From positions 4,528,501 through 4,592,500 of the forward strand of contig NC_092702.1 in the NCBI RefSeq assembly GCF_964275005.1: DNA of 64,000 nt. Reading direction: 5' to 3'. The notes beneath the pieces are model-generated. The model saw only the letters and a list, made by a program, of their open reading frames with translations, was not told the origin of the DNA and searched no databases. How positions within the stretch are numbered: position 1 is the first letter of the stretch; the number at the start of each line of letters is the position of its first letter. A program made the translations under genes and the position numbers. This document shows positions 11,581 to 23,500 of this stretch, in pieces. This DNA comes from Diadema setosum. Lineage: Eukaryota; Echinodermata; Echinoidea; Diadematoida; Diadematidae.

Positions 11581-11935
11581 AGTAGGATAGCCGGAGTAAA
11601 AATTTGGAAAACACCGGTCCATTGCAAGTGAATGCAACTCTCGCAGGCGTAACCCCACTTACGTAATCACTGTCACTGTACGAGGACGACACAGGGGGTG
11701 AACCGTTTTCTTTACTAGTTGCAAGAGGCGAGACAGGTGTATTCACAAGACTGAGCTACTATCTTTAGAGTCTGGTGACAAAGAGACCGAGCCGGCGAGG
11801 TGCCAGAGAAAGGTCGGTGCACCTATCTACACCGACGCCATTGGCATGACTACGTACCGAAAGTGCTATGAAAGTTGGTGAGCTGTGGGGGTTCGTGCTG
11901 CGCCGCTGACACCGCGATCCGCACCGTACCGCTGC

Positions 11936-12052
11936 ATGGCCTGGATGTGTGTAACTGGAGCAGAGATCCTACACGATATGAGCGAAGTCGCTTTGAAGCG
12001 TGAAGATTGTACCTCACCTCCAGTTGTTCCAGGCTTCTTAGACTCAAGTAAT
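11936..12052 (+). CDS. Probable upstream exon with an 86-codon upstream frame
   Basis: The exon ends TCAAGTAAT at 12052, followed by the consensus donor GTAAGTAG. A frame starts at ATG 11936 (further in-frame ATGs at 11945 and 11978) and stays open to the donor for 39 codons in phase 0. Spliced to the acceptor at 14298 it continues for 47 more codons and stops at 14439-14441. That overlaps the TRPM initiation codon in another frame. So this is either an upstream ORF in a TRPM 5' exon or the true N-terminus with an undetected indel. The exon's 5' limit is unknown. Confidence 0.45.
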
Positions 12053-12523
12053 GTAAGTAGAGAATTTATCTTTATCAATTGACTGATGAGTTTTTCATGT
12101 TTATAAATTATTTTTGTTTGACAAGATTTTAAACTTTTTAGGAAGATTAACGTAACCACCGAGCCTTTGACTACTGAGCTGCAGAGGCCACCACACCGCA
12201 CAGACCGTCACTGTCCCCGGGCGGGGGTGGCGTCAGTACAATGTATAATCGAGGTCTTATACATTCACAAACTATCAAGATCTACATGATCTAGCAAATC
12301 TTCAAGTCCCTGAATTAACATAACTTTGCAATAGACCAAAAGACCAGACCTTGTAAGTTGTGTCCCCAGTGCTCCTCATCAGGCAGGAGGTGCAGGCCAT
12401 ATGGGGTTTTTAATACTAAAAAAGTAAAAATGCATTCATGAGTAGTGCACGGTACTGAGTGTTATGAAATTTAAATTACTGACAGTGAAGAATGTGTGGA
12501 GTCTCAGTGTAACCACAAGAGAT

Positions 12524-13735
12524 GGGTCATTCTTCGCTAAGTGTATATTTTTGGCCTTACAAATTATTGAAAAAAAAAAGTGTCTCAGAAATGAAAAATC
12601 TTTCATAAAGTGGGAAAATCACAATCAATGTTGACTTCATTTAATACGGTGCAATCTTTGACTTTATGGGGTGATTCCTCATTTAAAATAACTTTCAATA
12701 TTTAGTGTTGCAGTCATAGATATATGCAAAATGTGAAGTGACAGAGATGATGTGACGGAGATGACATTTTGTAATCTAATATGGCATAAACAAATTTAAA
12801 GATAGATATTTAATGCAACTGAAAAAAAAAATAACATTGGTTAAAGGACTTTCTATATGATTTAATAACACCATACATTTTTAATATCACTTAAAGTTAT
12901 TTTGTACTGATACTAAAGAAAAAAAATTCCCTCAACATCATCTCCGTCACTTTTCGTGACGGAGATGACGGGTCCAACAATTAATGGCCTCATATCATCT
13001 TCCTAATCCATTCACCTGCGGTAAGAACCGTGTGCACCAGTAGAGGGTATGGTCTCCTGTTATGCCACCAAAATTATCAATTAATTTGATTTGATATGTA
13101 AGCCTAATCTAAAGCATTTGGAGATGATAGCTGAATAAAGGTACGACCTGGCTTTTGTCACAAATTAAAAAAAAATGTAACTTTCTTGATTAAAATAGGG
13201 GAAAAACCAGGTGAGTTCTTCAACTTCAGCATGTACCGTAACTGTCATGTTGCACTAAAATCGATACTTAGGGTACCAGTACCCAACATTTTTCGTTAAT
13301 GGGGCCCTCAATATTCGTGACGGAGATGATGCAAAATGGCGGGACACACAATTTTTGATGATTAATTTCATTTTTTTCCCCTTAAATCATTTGATATTGG
13401 TATATTTTATTCTAGTAAGTTAATAGTACGCTCTGAAATGAAATAAATAAGCATCTAAAAACCTTTCAACATGCTTCCATCTTGAAATGCGACATAAGGA
13501 TATTCATTTGTAGTATCACCGGGACATGTGGTTTTCAGTGGTACGGATATGGAAAAATTAAAATAATGATAGGTCAGGATAAACAATTCATCCCCTTTTT
13601 TTGTATGTTGTCTTAATTATATGAATGTAAGTCATTGTAAACAGAGCAGAAAGTAATGAAATGACCTTTTATCTTTGTACATATTACCTTTAAACTAGCC
13701 GGACAGAGAAATATACACTGAGCGAAGAATGACCC
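12524..13735. mobile_element. 1.2-kb non-autonomous DNA transposon, 4-bp target duplication
   Basis: Ends are GGGTCATTCTTCGCTAAGTG and the near-exact complement at 13,709-13,735, with inverted repeats of about 27 bp. It is flanked by AGAT on both sides (12,520-12,523 and 13,736-13,739). Inside, the motif GTGACGGAGATGA recurs several times in both orientations (about 12,738-13,333). A 4-bp duplication would suit Sola-type elements, but the family is not certain. It lies in the first TRPM intron. Confidence 0.6.
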
Positions 13736-14297
13736 AGATGTCAATTGTGCTACCAGTGGAAATTTCAGTAGATCTACTCCAGTCATGCAAATATCTTCAC
13801 TTCCTATCCCTTGCATATCAACTGCATGAACCTCTTCAGTAAAATTACAAAAATAGCTCCACTCGTGCACCCCCGGCAGGCATTCAGCAACCAAAACGAT
13901 TGTCCCTGTATCAGGTTAAGTTCTTGTATAACTGCAACCAGTCGGTGCATAGATAGAACTCTCGAACTGTGTACAACAGAGCTCCCCGGGCCAGGGTTAG
14001 TCCTTGGATAGTGTCTAGAACTAGTTGTATGCAGAAAGAAAATAATTTATAGGCCTACCCTCACTCAAATGAAACCATATCCTATCCCAACAACCCTTGT
14101 CATATATAATATACATTTGTATGTATCCTTAAGGTGGTATAGAAATTCTGTATGTATGGAGCTGCAAACCATTTACTTCTATTCTTATATATAAACACCT
14201 CCATACAAAATGGCTCATGATTTTTGTGCTCTCCACCCCCCCCCCCCCCTTTGATTGATGATCATTCTCACTCTAAATCCTTTGTTGATCTTCACAG

Positions 14298-14580
14298 ATT
14301 CTAAATTCCAGATTTGAAGAACAATGTAGCCGACTGTATTGCAGTCATGATGACTTTAGCGAATACCTACCCCGATGCGGAGTCAGTATGCATTCAGCGC
14401 AGCATTCATGGGACCAACCGGTCTTCACTGAGAAGACATGATTCCGAAACAGACAGCGGACCGAGCAGCTCAAGCTATCAGACCCTGAGGAAAAGATCTC
14501 TGAATCTCAACCGCAATGATAGCTCCTGGGGTCATGTGTCGGCTGTTTCCAAGGCAACACATTTTGTTGTTGATATGATG
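14298..14580 (+). CDS. TRPM: TRPM exon with start codon (coding exon 1)
   Basis: Acceptor TTCACAG precedes 14298 and donor GTATGT follows 14580. Coding starts at ATG 14347 and gives 78 residues, Ser/Arg-rich, with SETDSGPSSSSYQTLRKRSL. It has no family homology and is probably disordered. The frame has a stop at 14302-14304 upstream of the start. A different frame is open from 14298 to 14441. Confidence 0.75.
14324..14329 (+). promoter_or_regulatory. TRPM: Start-stop element (ATG TAG) before TRPM start
   Basis: ATG immediately followed by TAG lies 23 nt upstream of the proposed initiator. Such start-stop pairs can stall ribosomes and lower main-frame translation. The role here is inference. 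Confidence 0.4.
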
Positions 14581-17500
14581 GTATGTCCAAAGCATATAAT
14601 ACACTAAGTATACCTTGGTATGACACCTGTAGTCCCTAACAATATGATTGTTAGCTCTTGTACTTTGACCCTCTGTTTTCAGGTCAATTATAGACGCCTA
14701 TGCCATTTGTAGTGTGAAGGTTAAGAACTTTTGAGGATATTAGAAACTTGTTTGATTAGGCTTTTATTCTGAGACACACTAGCTCAAGAAGAAGTGGTTT
14801 TGTAGTTCAAGTCAATTGAATGTCCTCTCATCCCGACTGTTGTATCAGCTTTCTTTGACATCCATCTATAGGCAGTTAGATTGCCAGCAATTTCCCTCTT
14901 CTTATTTCATTGTTCTCCCAGCAGGATTCAAGACGGTCATCTTGGGCAACCAGCAACTTGAAAAAGAAGGAATGCATCAGATATGTGTGTAATCCCAAGG
15001 CACCAAAGGAGTAAGCTCAATGATATGATGAAGTTTCACTGGTAAAGCCACTGCTGGGCAATCTCTGATAACATGAATGATGGCCGGGCTCAAAAAAACA
15101 AACAAAACAAACCAAAATAACAAAAAACAGATACTGTTTTCAAGTAAAACACGTTTATGTCATTTAATTTCCAAAATGAGGCACAAATTCTCTTGAAAGA
15201 ATAATAATAAAGAAATAAAAATAATGAACAAAAAACCAGTAAAATAATCTACAAATATTTCATACTTTCTATACCCTCTGCAAAGCAGGTACACAAAACA
15301 GTATGTGCCTTGTGTATTCCTATCCCTTGCACTGCGATACATGCAAGTGCTCAGAAAATGTGTTATTTTTTATCAATTGTACCTACACAAGTTGTGAAAA
15401 AGTTGTGTCCTTTAAAAATACAGTGGGATGTCAAGAGCAAAATTGTGCATTGTGAAAAGGAAGTATTTTAGGAAACACAAAATTTCAATGTTGCTTGCTA
15501 AAATGGTATTGCATTTCTTTTGTTTTGTTTTTGCTTCATTTATTTCACTTTTTAAGCAATTTTTGTTTTTGTTTTACATATTTTTGTTGCCTTCAATTTA
15601 TGTCTTATTTTTTGTTAACTTTTGTTTTTGTGAGTTTGTTTTTTCTTTATTTTATTTTATTATTTTTTATGTTTATGATATCTATTTCCATTTGTTTGTT
15701 TTTTTCTAGATGCTGCTGTGGTCGCATCCCCAGCCAGCACTGCAGTGATGCAGATCTGGGACCAGCAGGTGCAGGGGTAGCACAGCCTGCCTGGGATGCT
15801 GGAAGAGACACCAGGGAGTACCCAACGGATGCCAATGGGCAGCTCTACTTCAGGGAGACCAGCTCTCATCCAAGGATGGTCAAGGTGAAAATTAAGATGA
15901 AAACTCTGATGATGAGGATAATAACGGTGATGATGAGGATGATGATGGTAGTGATGAGGGTGATAATGGTAGTGATGAGGATGTTGATGATAATGGTGAG
16001 GATGCTAATGGTGATGGTGAGGATGATAATGATGATCAAGGATGATAATAGTGATGATGAGGATGATAATGGTGATGATGAGGATGTCAATGCTAATGGT
16101 GATGGTGAGGATAATGGTGATGATGACGATGATAATGGTGATGATGAGGATGATGATTGGGATAGTGAGGATGATAGTGGTGATGATGAGGATGATGTGT
16201 AGCTCTTTGTGATGATGATTATTGAAATGAATTGAATCATTTGGTTTACATGGCTGATAAGGAAGCAATTGATTCTTGTCATCAAGCAACCTAAGGACTG
16301 ACAGCTTGGAGTCCCCAGTGGAAAACTAGGCAAGGAAAATATGGTGCCTTGCCTAGGGGCACAACTGCTGTAGCCAGGGGACTAGAACCAGGCAGGGACC
16401 TTGTGATCTTGTGCATTAGGCCACAGCACGTATGTGATGATGGTGATGATAGCGAGAAATTTGTTGCAACTGATTGACAAATTGCCCTACATCGACGTAA
16501 ATTGATTTTTTTTTATCATGGCTACTACTAAAACACTGATCAATTCAGTGCTTATTTATGTCGATGTAGGGCAATTTGTCAATCAGTTGCAATGGAGACA
16601 CCTCGACGGAAGAAATTCATGAATTTAAATAATAACGCAGTACCCGCTGCTTGCTATAAGGATTAGATCCAACACTTGCTGTCGGGCGAAAGCTCGGTGG
16701 TCTAGTGAAGATGACGCCTGTCCGGTGATCAGGAGGTCGTAGGTTCGAATCCTGCTCGAGTATGTACGCCCATGATTTTTTTATCATGGCTACTACTAAA
16801 ACACTGATCAATTCAGTGCTTATTCGCATCGATGTAGGGCAATTTGTCAATCAGTTGCAATGAAAACACCGACGGAAGAATTTCATGAATTTGGAGAAAT
16901 TTGCTGTTGACTTATGAATCAATGATGTTGCTGTAATAGCTGCTTGATGATGATGATTGTCATAAGTGTGAGTCACATATCTGAGTTTGATGACCCTAAT
17001 TTGAATTCAAAGCAGAGGAAAGATGAGAAAATGATGTTGATGATGGTGATTACCATCTGGAAGTTATTTACTCTCTGTTGATAATCTTAATTTTGAAGAT
17101 AGTGAGGAGATGAGAAAGATTTAGATGGTTGAAGGCTTGCAACTATGTATGTGGTAGATTAGCTTACTTCTCCATAGTGAAAGTGTCAGACAAAAGTCAA
17201 ATAAGTTTTTATGAATAATTGCTATCTCTTGTTATTGAATTTGCCTAACACTGCATCTTACAGAATATCTAAGCAGCACAGGTTTAGAAGTGCACTGCTT
17301 GGTTATTTCAGAAACTCTCACCTTCTCTAAAGCAGAGAAAACTACGATATCTGCATTCTGACAACTTCTCTCCAGTCTTACATACTTAATTACAGCCACT
17401 AGATGACCTTTCAAAATGGAATCTTTGTTTCTACATGATCATAATTTCCATGCCACCAAGAAGACATTAATGTTTCCAGAGAGCCGGGTTAATTTCTTTA

Positions 17501-20500
17501 ATTGTGATGTGTCATTTTTTCTACAGTACGTCCGTGTGTCTGATAACACCGACCCCAAAACAGTCATCACTGTCCTCACCAAGTACTGGAAGCTGAAGGT
17601 TCCGCAGTTGGTCATCTCAGTGAGGGGCGGGAAAAAGAACTTCAAACTTAACAGCCAAGATCAGGCAACATTTAACAGGGGTCTTATAAAGGTAGGCCTA
17701 CTGCACTGACTTGCAACAGTTCTGTTTAAACTTCAAATTTAACCTGTTGAGGACGGTTTGATTTTGCTACTACACGCATTTCCCATAGACACTTGCCCGA
17801 GCATACTCGGGACTTGTCCTCAACAGGTTAATCCTCAACATGCCTTGTTTTCGATGAGAGACATATATTAGGATGCCAAGTTTATGTGCAGTCATACCTG
17901 TCCATAGGGGCCACCATAAAGGGAGATGAAAAAGGTGACTGTGATCGACAGGTGGCTGCTTCAAACAGGGTTTTTAATGTGGCTTTTCTCTTTAAGGGAT
18001 TAAAAAAAAAAAATTAGTGGTGGTATAAAGCAGACAGCTGCTATAGACAGGTGGCCGCTAAGGCAGGCTTGACTGTATTTATATTCACATATACACGTCA
18101 GATTGCCATTAATTGTCATTTCTGCTTGCCGTCATTACAAAGTGTTCAAATTACCGTGGTTCTGCATGAGTCTGATGATTGCATCATAGACGTTAAAGGT
18201 ATTAGCCCACATTTGTAAACCTGCAGCAATTGATCTCATAGTTAGCATGGAATTTGGGTATGATTGCAGTAACACCTGTGCAAAATTTCGTTCCAATTAG
18301 TCCATTACTTTCATAAAAATAAATGAAAATGCACCGTATGCATGCGTATAAAAACGCTCGCTAGCTCCGGTCCACGCGCGTACTACATGCATGCGATACA
18401 TGTGTAAGTTAATGTACGTAGCTAGCCCGCGCTCGCGATTCGATTTTGGGTCGGGTTGACCCGGTTTGAAAATTGATTTTAAAATGATGATTTTCTCTCT
18501 TTTATCGAATGGTATAGACAAAGAACAACAGGTGAGGTATGTTACTGTTATAACTTGTACTTGAAGTCATATTGGACCTGTTTTATGCAGTTTTGATTTT
18601 CGTGGGTTTGCAAATGTGAGCTAGTACCTTTAAGAGCTTATGTAGGGAGAAATTCATTGTTTATCTGGGGCTGATGATCAGTTATTCATACTCAGCTTGT
18701 TTTGACTCTTCCAATATTTATTTCAAGTTTATATGAGTTTATTCAAATTTGCATTATGAGCACATTCTCCCTTCTTTCTCTTCAGGAATTACCAAGAGCT
18801 GTGTGTATGCATGAGCTGTAGATCCATTTAGCCCATTGAGGATAGGCTAATTTTGCTACAACATGCATTTCCCATAGACCCCTGCCCAATTATAGCCGGG
18901 ACTTGTCCTCAACAGGTTAAGAGGTGTAGCTTTTATGCCAAAACTTGAGTAAAACATTTCAATCATGACTGATAAGCAAAGTAGGTTGATTACAATTCGG
19001 TAACTAAATTCCTTTCTCATATTTTAAGATTTTTAAAAAATCTTCATGCTGAATAGATTTTGTTCATAATGATAGTACTGATGTGATTTGAAAAGAATGC
19101 ATACAATGTAGGAGTGCATTTTATCACTAACTTGTGAAAATTTGGACTTTGTTTCACATAGGCCACAAGAACCATAGCAGTCTGGCTGATAAGCGGAGGC
19201 ACAAACGTTGGAGTGACCCAGGCAGTTGGAAATGCCATCCGAGAGGCCCGTGCCATGTCCAAAATATCAAAGGAAGCTTATCCCAAGGTTTCGCTGATTG
19301 GAATCCCTCCGTGGGCCTACGTGGCTGGCACTGACCGACTCATCAATGAACCAAATGAGGTAACATTTTGGCACATTGGTCAATTTCATTCTTGAAAAAT
19401 CGATAAGTTTGTCCCTCCCATTATGCTAGGTTGACATTATAATGTTTTTGGCAGCCACAGCAGACTCGTTTGCCCAAAATGTATTTCGCCTTGGTATTTG
19501 GGACATTTTTTTATCTTCAAAGCTTGATCTTCACTCTGTATTGTAGATGCATTAATATGTTGTTCATCCCATTGCACTACAACCTATTTAGCTTCTTGTC
19601 CACAATAGTTTAGAAAATTAACGAGGTATCCTTAAAGATAATAAAAAGTTTTGGTACACGTACCTCAAAAGTTTCCTTGAATTTCCTTGTCTTAGTTTGT
19701 GTTTCAGGTTAAAGTACCTTTCATATAACTAACACTGTGAGACTTACTCGCCCCAAAGTGCTCTCATGTCTTAGTAATCATGCAATTAACTGCGACCAGC
19801 AGCCCCATACGCATAGCGACCAGCAGTCCCATACGCATAGCGTAATCGGGCTTGGCATTGTAGCATTCAGGATCATGACAGATTTAGTATCGCAGGATAA
19901 ATGTCAACTTAAAATCCCAAAAATTCTTCAATTTGAAGACTTACCAATTAAGGTGACGTATTGAAAACAGGCTTCGGGCAACGTTTGGTTCTTCCTATAG
20001 TCCCTTTCTGTTCGAATTGATGACTGAATAAGACTCGGCCGAGAGGACCTTGGGAGAGCTACCTGTACACTGAATACTACAGCCAGTGCATGCGAACACA
20101 TCACATGCGCACAAATTTCAAATCCATCAACGGATAAGATGTTTGTGTGCGCATGCGCTGGCCGTAGTAGTCAGTGTACAATGTATGTAGCTCTCCCAAG
20201 GTCCTCTCGACCGAGTCACATTCAGTCATCAATTCGAAAAGGAAGGGACTATTGGCAGAACCAAATGTTGTTCGAAGCCTGTTTTTAATACTTCAACTTA
20301 ATTGGTAAGTCTTCAAATCGAAGAAATTTTGGATTTTAAGTTGACATTTACCCGCGATACTAATTCTGTCATGATCCTGAATGCTACAATGCGAAGCCCC
20401 ATTACGCTATGTGTATGGGGCTGCTGGTCGCAGTTAGCTATGCGTACAGTGGGCTGCACGCTGCTGGTCGCAGTCAGTGGTTTCGTACAATATTTATCGA

Positions 20501-23500
20501 CGCTGTACAGCGGCGGCTCTGGTACAAAACCATTATTGCATGATTACTACGACATGAGAGCACTTTGGGGCGAGTAATTCTCACAGACAACGTACCTTAA
20601 CGTGAAACACAAACCAAGACAAGGAAATTCAGGGAAACTTTTGAGGTACCAAAACTTTTTATTATCTTTAACAGTTATGGCCTGTAAAATCTGCCTATCC
20701 CTTTTCCCCTTCATTCTTTTATGTCCATACTGTTTTGCCCATAGTGCCTGATACATGATTGCCATGGCTGCTTAGAACATCATCTAATGCTATGCGTATT
20801 GTGTCAGAAGTATTTTGACAGTTTCCTTTGACTTCTTTGCAGAGTGATTCATTTTTGAAATAGCGTTACATGCTCCAAGCAGGCGAAGTCTCAAGCCACA
20901 TTAGCTGGTTTGTTTGCTATTTTAAAATCTTCACATGTCCGAAAGCAACGTAATTGTCATGGACTAGGGATTATGTAATCATCCCAAGCCTTTTAAAATT
21001 TACAATGATCAGTTTGTAAGAACTGTGGCACTATTACACCTCTATCAGTGGATTGCCAACTTACAATATGGTCAGATTTCAAGGGGATGGGGTGAGATTA
21101 ACTGAATGCCAATGTTATTACATGGTGAGTTACAGCCAAATCCATGACAGGGGTAATTCAGCTATCGCCTATCTTCAGTCAAGTACAACTTAGCCAGGGG
21201 CCTGTGTCATAAAGAATGAGCATAAGTTGCAATCAATCACAAATGGCATTTCATAAATAACTTTGTGATTGATTGCAAGTAAAAAATCAATCTACTGAAA
21301 GTTATGCTTTATTTTTCTTGAAATCAAGCATAAGTGTCTTTATGAAACAGGACTTCACTCAACATTGAACTTACGCCTGATTCACCGGGTTACGCTCAAT
21401 AAATTGAGCGTAAGATCAATTGCAACTCTTTATGAAGCAGGCCCCAGATATTAAATAAGGGGGATTAGATGCCTAACCTTTTTTAATTGTCTTAATGATG
21501 CAGTGATTCATTCTGTTTGTAATTTTGTTATCTATCTTCACTCTGCAGGAATTGAGAACTGTTAGCTACAAGGTGGATCCAGTGGACAGGAGGGGTCAGC
21601 CCAGCCCCCTAAATCCCGACCACACCCATTACATCCTGGTGGATGACGGGCGGAAGAACAGGTACGGTGGAAATGCAGATTTGAAGGCGAAGCTTGAAGA
21701 ATGCATTGGGATGCCAACAAGCGGTGAGTACAATGAATGAAATACCTCATTTGATCTGTTCCTCACATTTTCATGTTCTTATTGGATTCAGCAACCATCT
21801 CACTTTGAAGGAAAAATGAGTTTTAGGAAAATGAAAGGTAAAACAAATAAAAGATGTTGTGAGGTGATACTATTCCATATTAAAAAAGAAATATATAAAA
21901 CAATACCTGTAAGATAATGTATACATATTCCTGGAGCTAAAGGCCCAGTAAGGATGTTTGTTTGATTGCTTTTTTGTAATTTTTAGGTCTTAATTTCATT
22001 GGGAAAGTTCTCTATTGTCAATGAAACATTGGTGTAGATGATATTTTTCATTTGCAGTTTGCACATTCTAAACTTTTTCAGTTCATAACTTTTTCTTGTT
22101 TTTGATTTTTTTTTGGTGAAATGTTCACTGATCTACTTCCCTGATTTTCTGTTTTCATAAAGCAGCATGTAGGGCTCATGTTCTTGCAGCTTTCTAGCGA
22201 CTCAACAGAAACAGACAGGGCATCACACATGTTGCTTTGATGAAGTCTCCTGGCTAACTGCCTTGTAGCCAATTTTAATAATGGTCAGATTATTTGGCAT
22301 AGGTTTGCATGCAAATTTGAATAGTAGCGTATATATATTCGTTCACCAAATCATCATAACAACACATGCAAATGAGGTAACAATGGTTGAAACTAAATAT
22401 CCATAGTATGTAAATGTATGTGTAAGCTTAAGTGAGTTGAGCATGTTTCTAGCATTGTAGAGACCATTCAGTGAGGAGTGAAAAGGCAGGAAAATGTCAT
22501 GTGATGTGTGGAGTGTATGTGATAGGCAGGGTACCTGGATGTGTGTGTGGATGTGATTATGTATGTGATGTGGGCTGATGCGTTGGTGTTTAGATCGTCG
22601 GTACATGTAATAGCAGAAGGGAGGATGCATGGCTATAAAAGATTCAAAATAAATCCCTACACAGCATAATGTCAGAATGGATTTTTCCTTGAATATGAAC
22701 TCTGTTGTATAAATGATGTTCCAACCATACGTATTTCTTCCTTGATGTTGCCCAGAGGGAGGTCTAGGTGTACCTGTGGTCAGTATCATCGTTGAAGGAG
22801 GAACTGACTCTATCCACAGTGTCCTCAACAGCGTACGGCACGGCACACCTGTCGTACTTTGCAATGGTACTGGGCGTGCAGCTGACCTCCTATCCTATGC
22901 CACCAGACATGCTGAAATGCGGGGGTGAGTCTTTGTCTCGGGAGAAGGGACTTGTGGATAAATGCATAGTAACACAGACACCATAACTATTGGCATTGAC
23001 TCTTAAGGAGAATTCCAGACCAGCTGAAAGTTATCTAGTTTGATAGCACAAAGTGAAAATTCGATCAAAATCAGATCAGAAGTAAGGAAGTTACAAGTTT
23101 TTAAAGATTTGCAAATTTTTGTAAAACTGTTCTTAAAACAGTTGATGTTACTATACAAATGAGGGAGCTGATGATGTCATCCCCTCAAACTTTTCCATTG
23201 ATCCTGTCGAAAAAAGAAAACGATCAAAATGATGAAAATTAAATTCTTCTGCTATAAAAGTGTAACACTGAATGCTATTCCTGGCTGAATAACTTCAAAA
23301 TGATCAGTCAGACCAGATCAGAACAAACCACTTAACTTTCCCCTGTGTTTGTGTTGTACTGGCATGGCAGCAGTGATCTGTTTGAAGAGCTTGCTCAGTT
23401 GTTGTAACTGTTTGCAAAATTAAAAAAAAAAAAATACAAAATTTATCTTACCTGGCCAAGCACAAAATATTTACAATGGGAAAATTTCCACTACTGCAGT

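Noticed and set aside
15866-16333. Ser/Ile-rich minus-strand frame
   Set aside because: Translation of the GAT microsatellite; low complexity only.
16692-16762. Possible tRNA gene
   Set aside because: A and B boxes are present, but the acceptor stem and anticodon arm do not pair convincingly and it is joined to a repeat tail; it is a SINE head.
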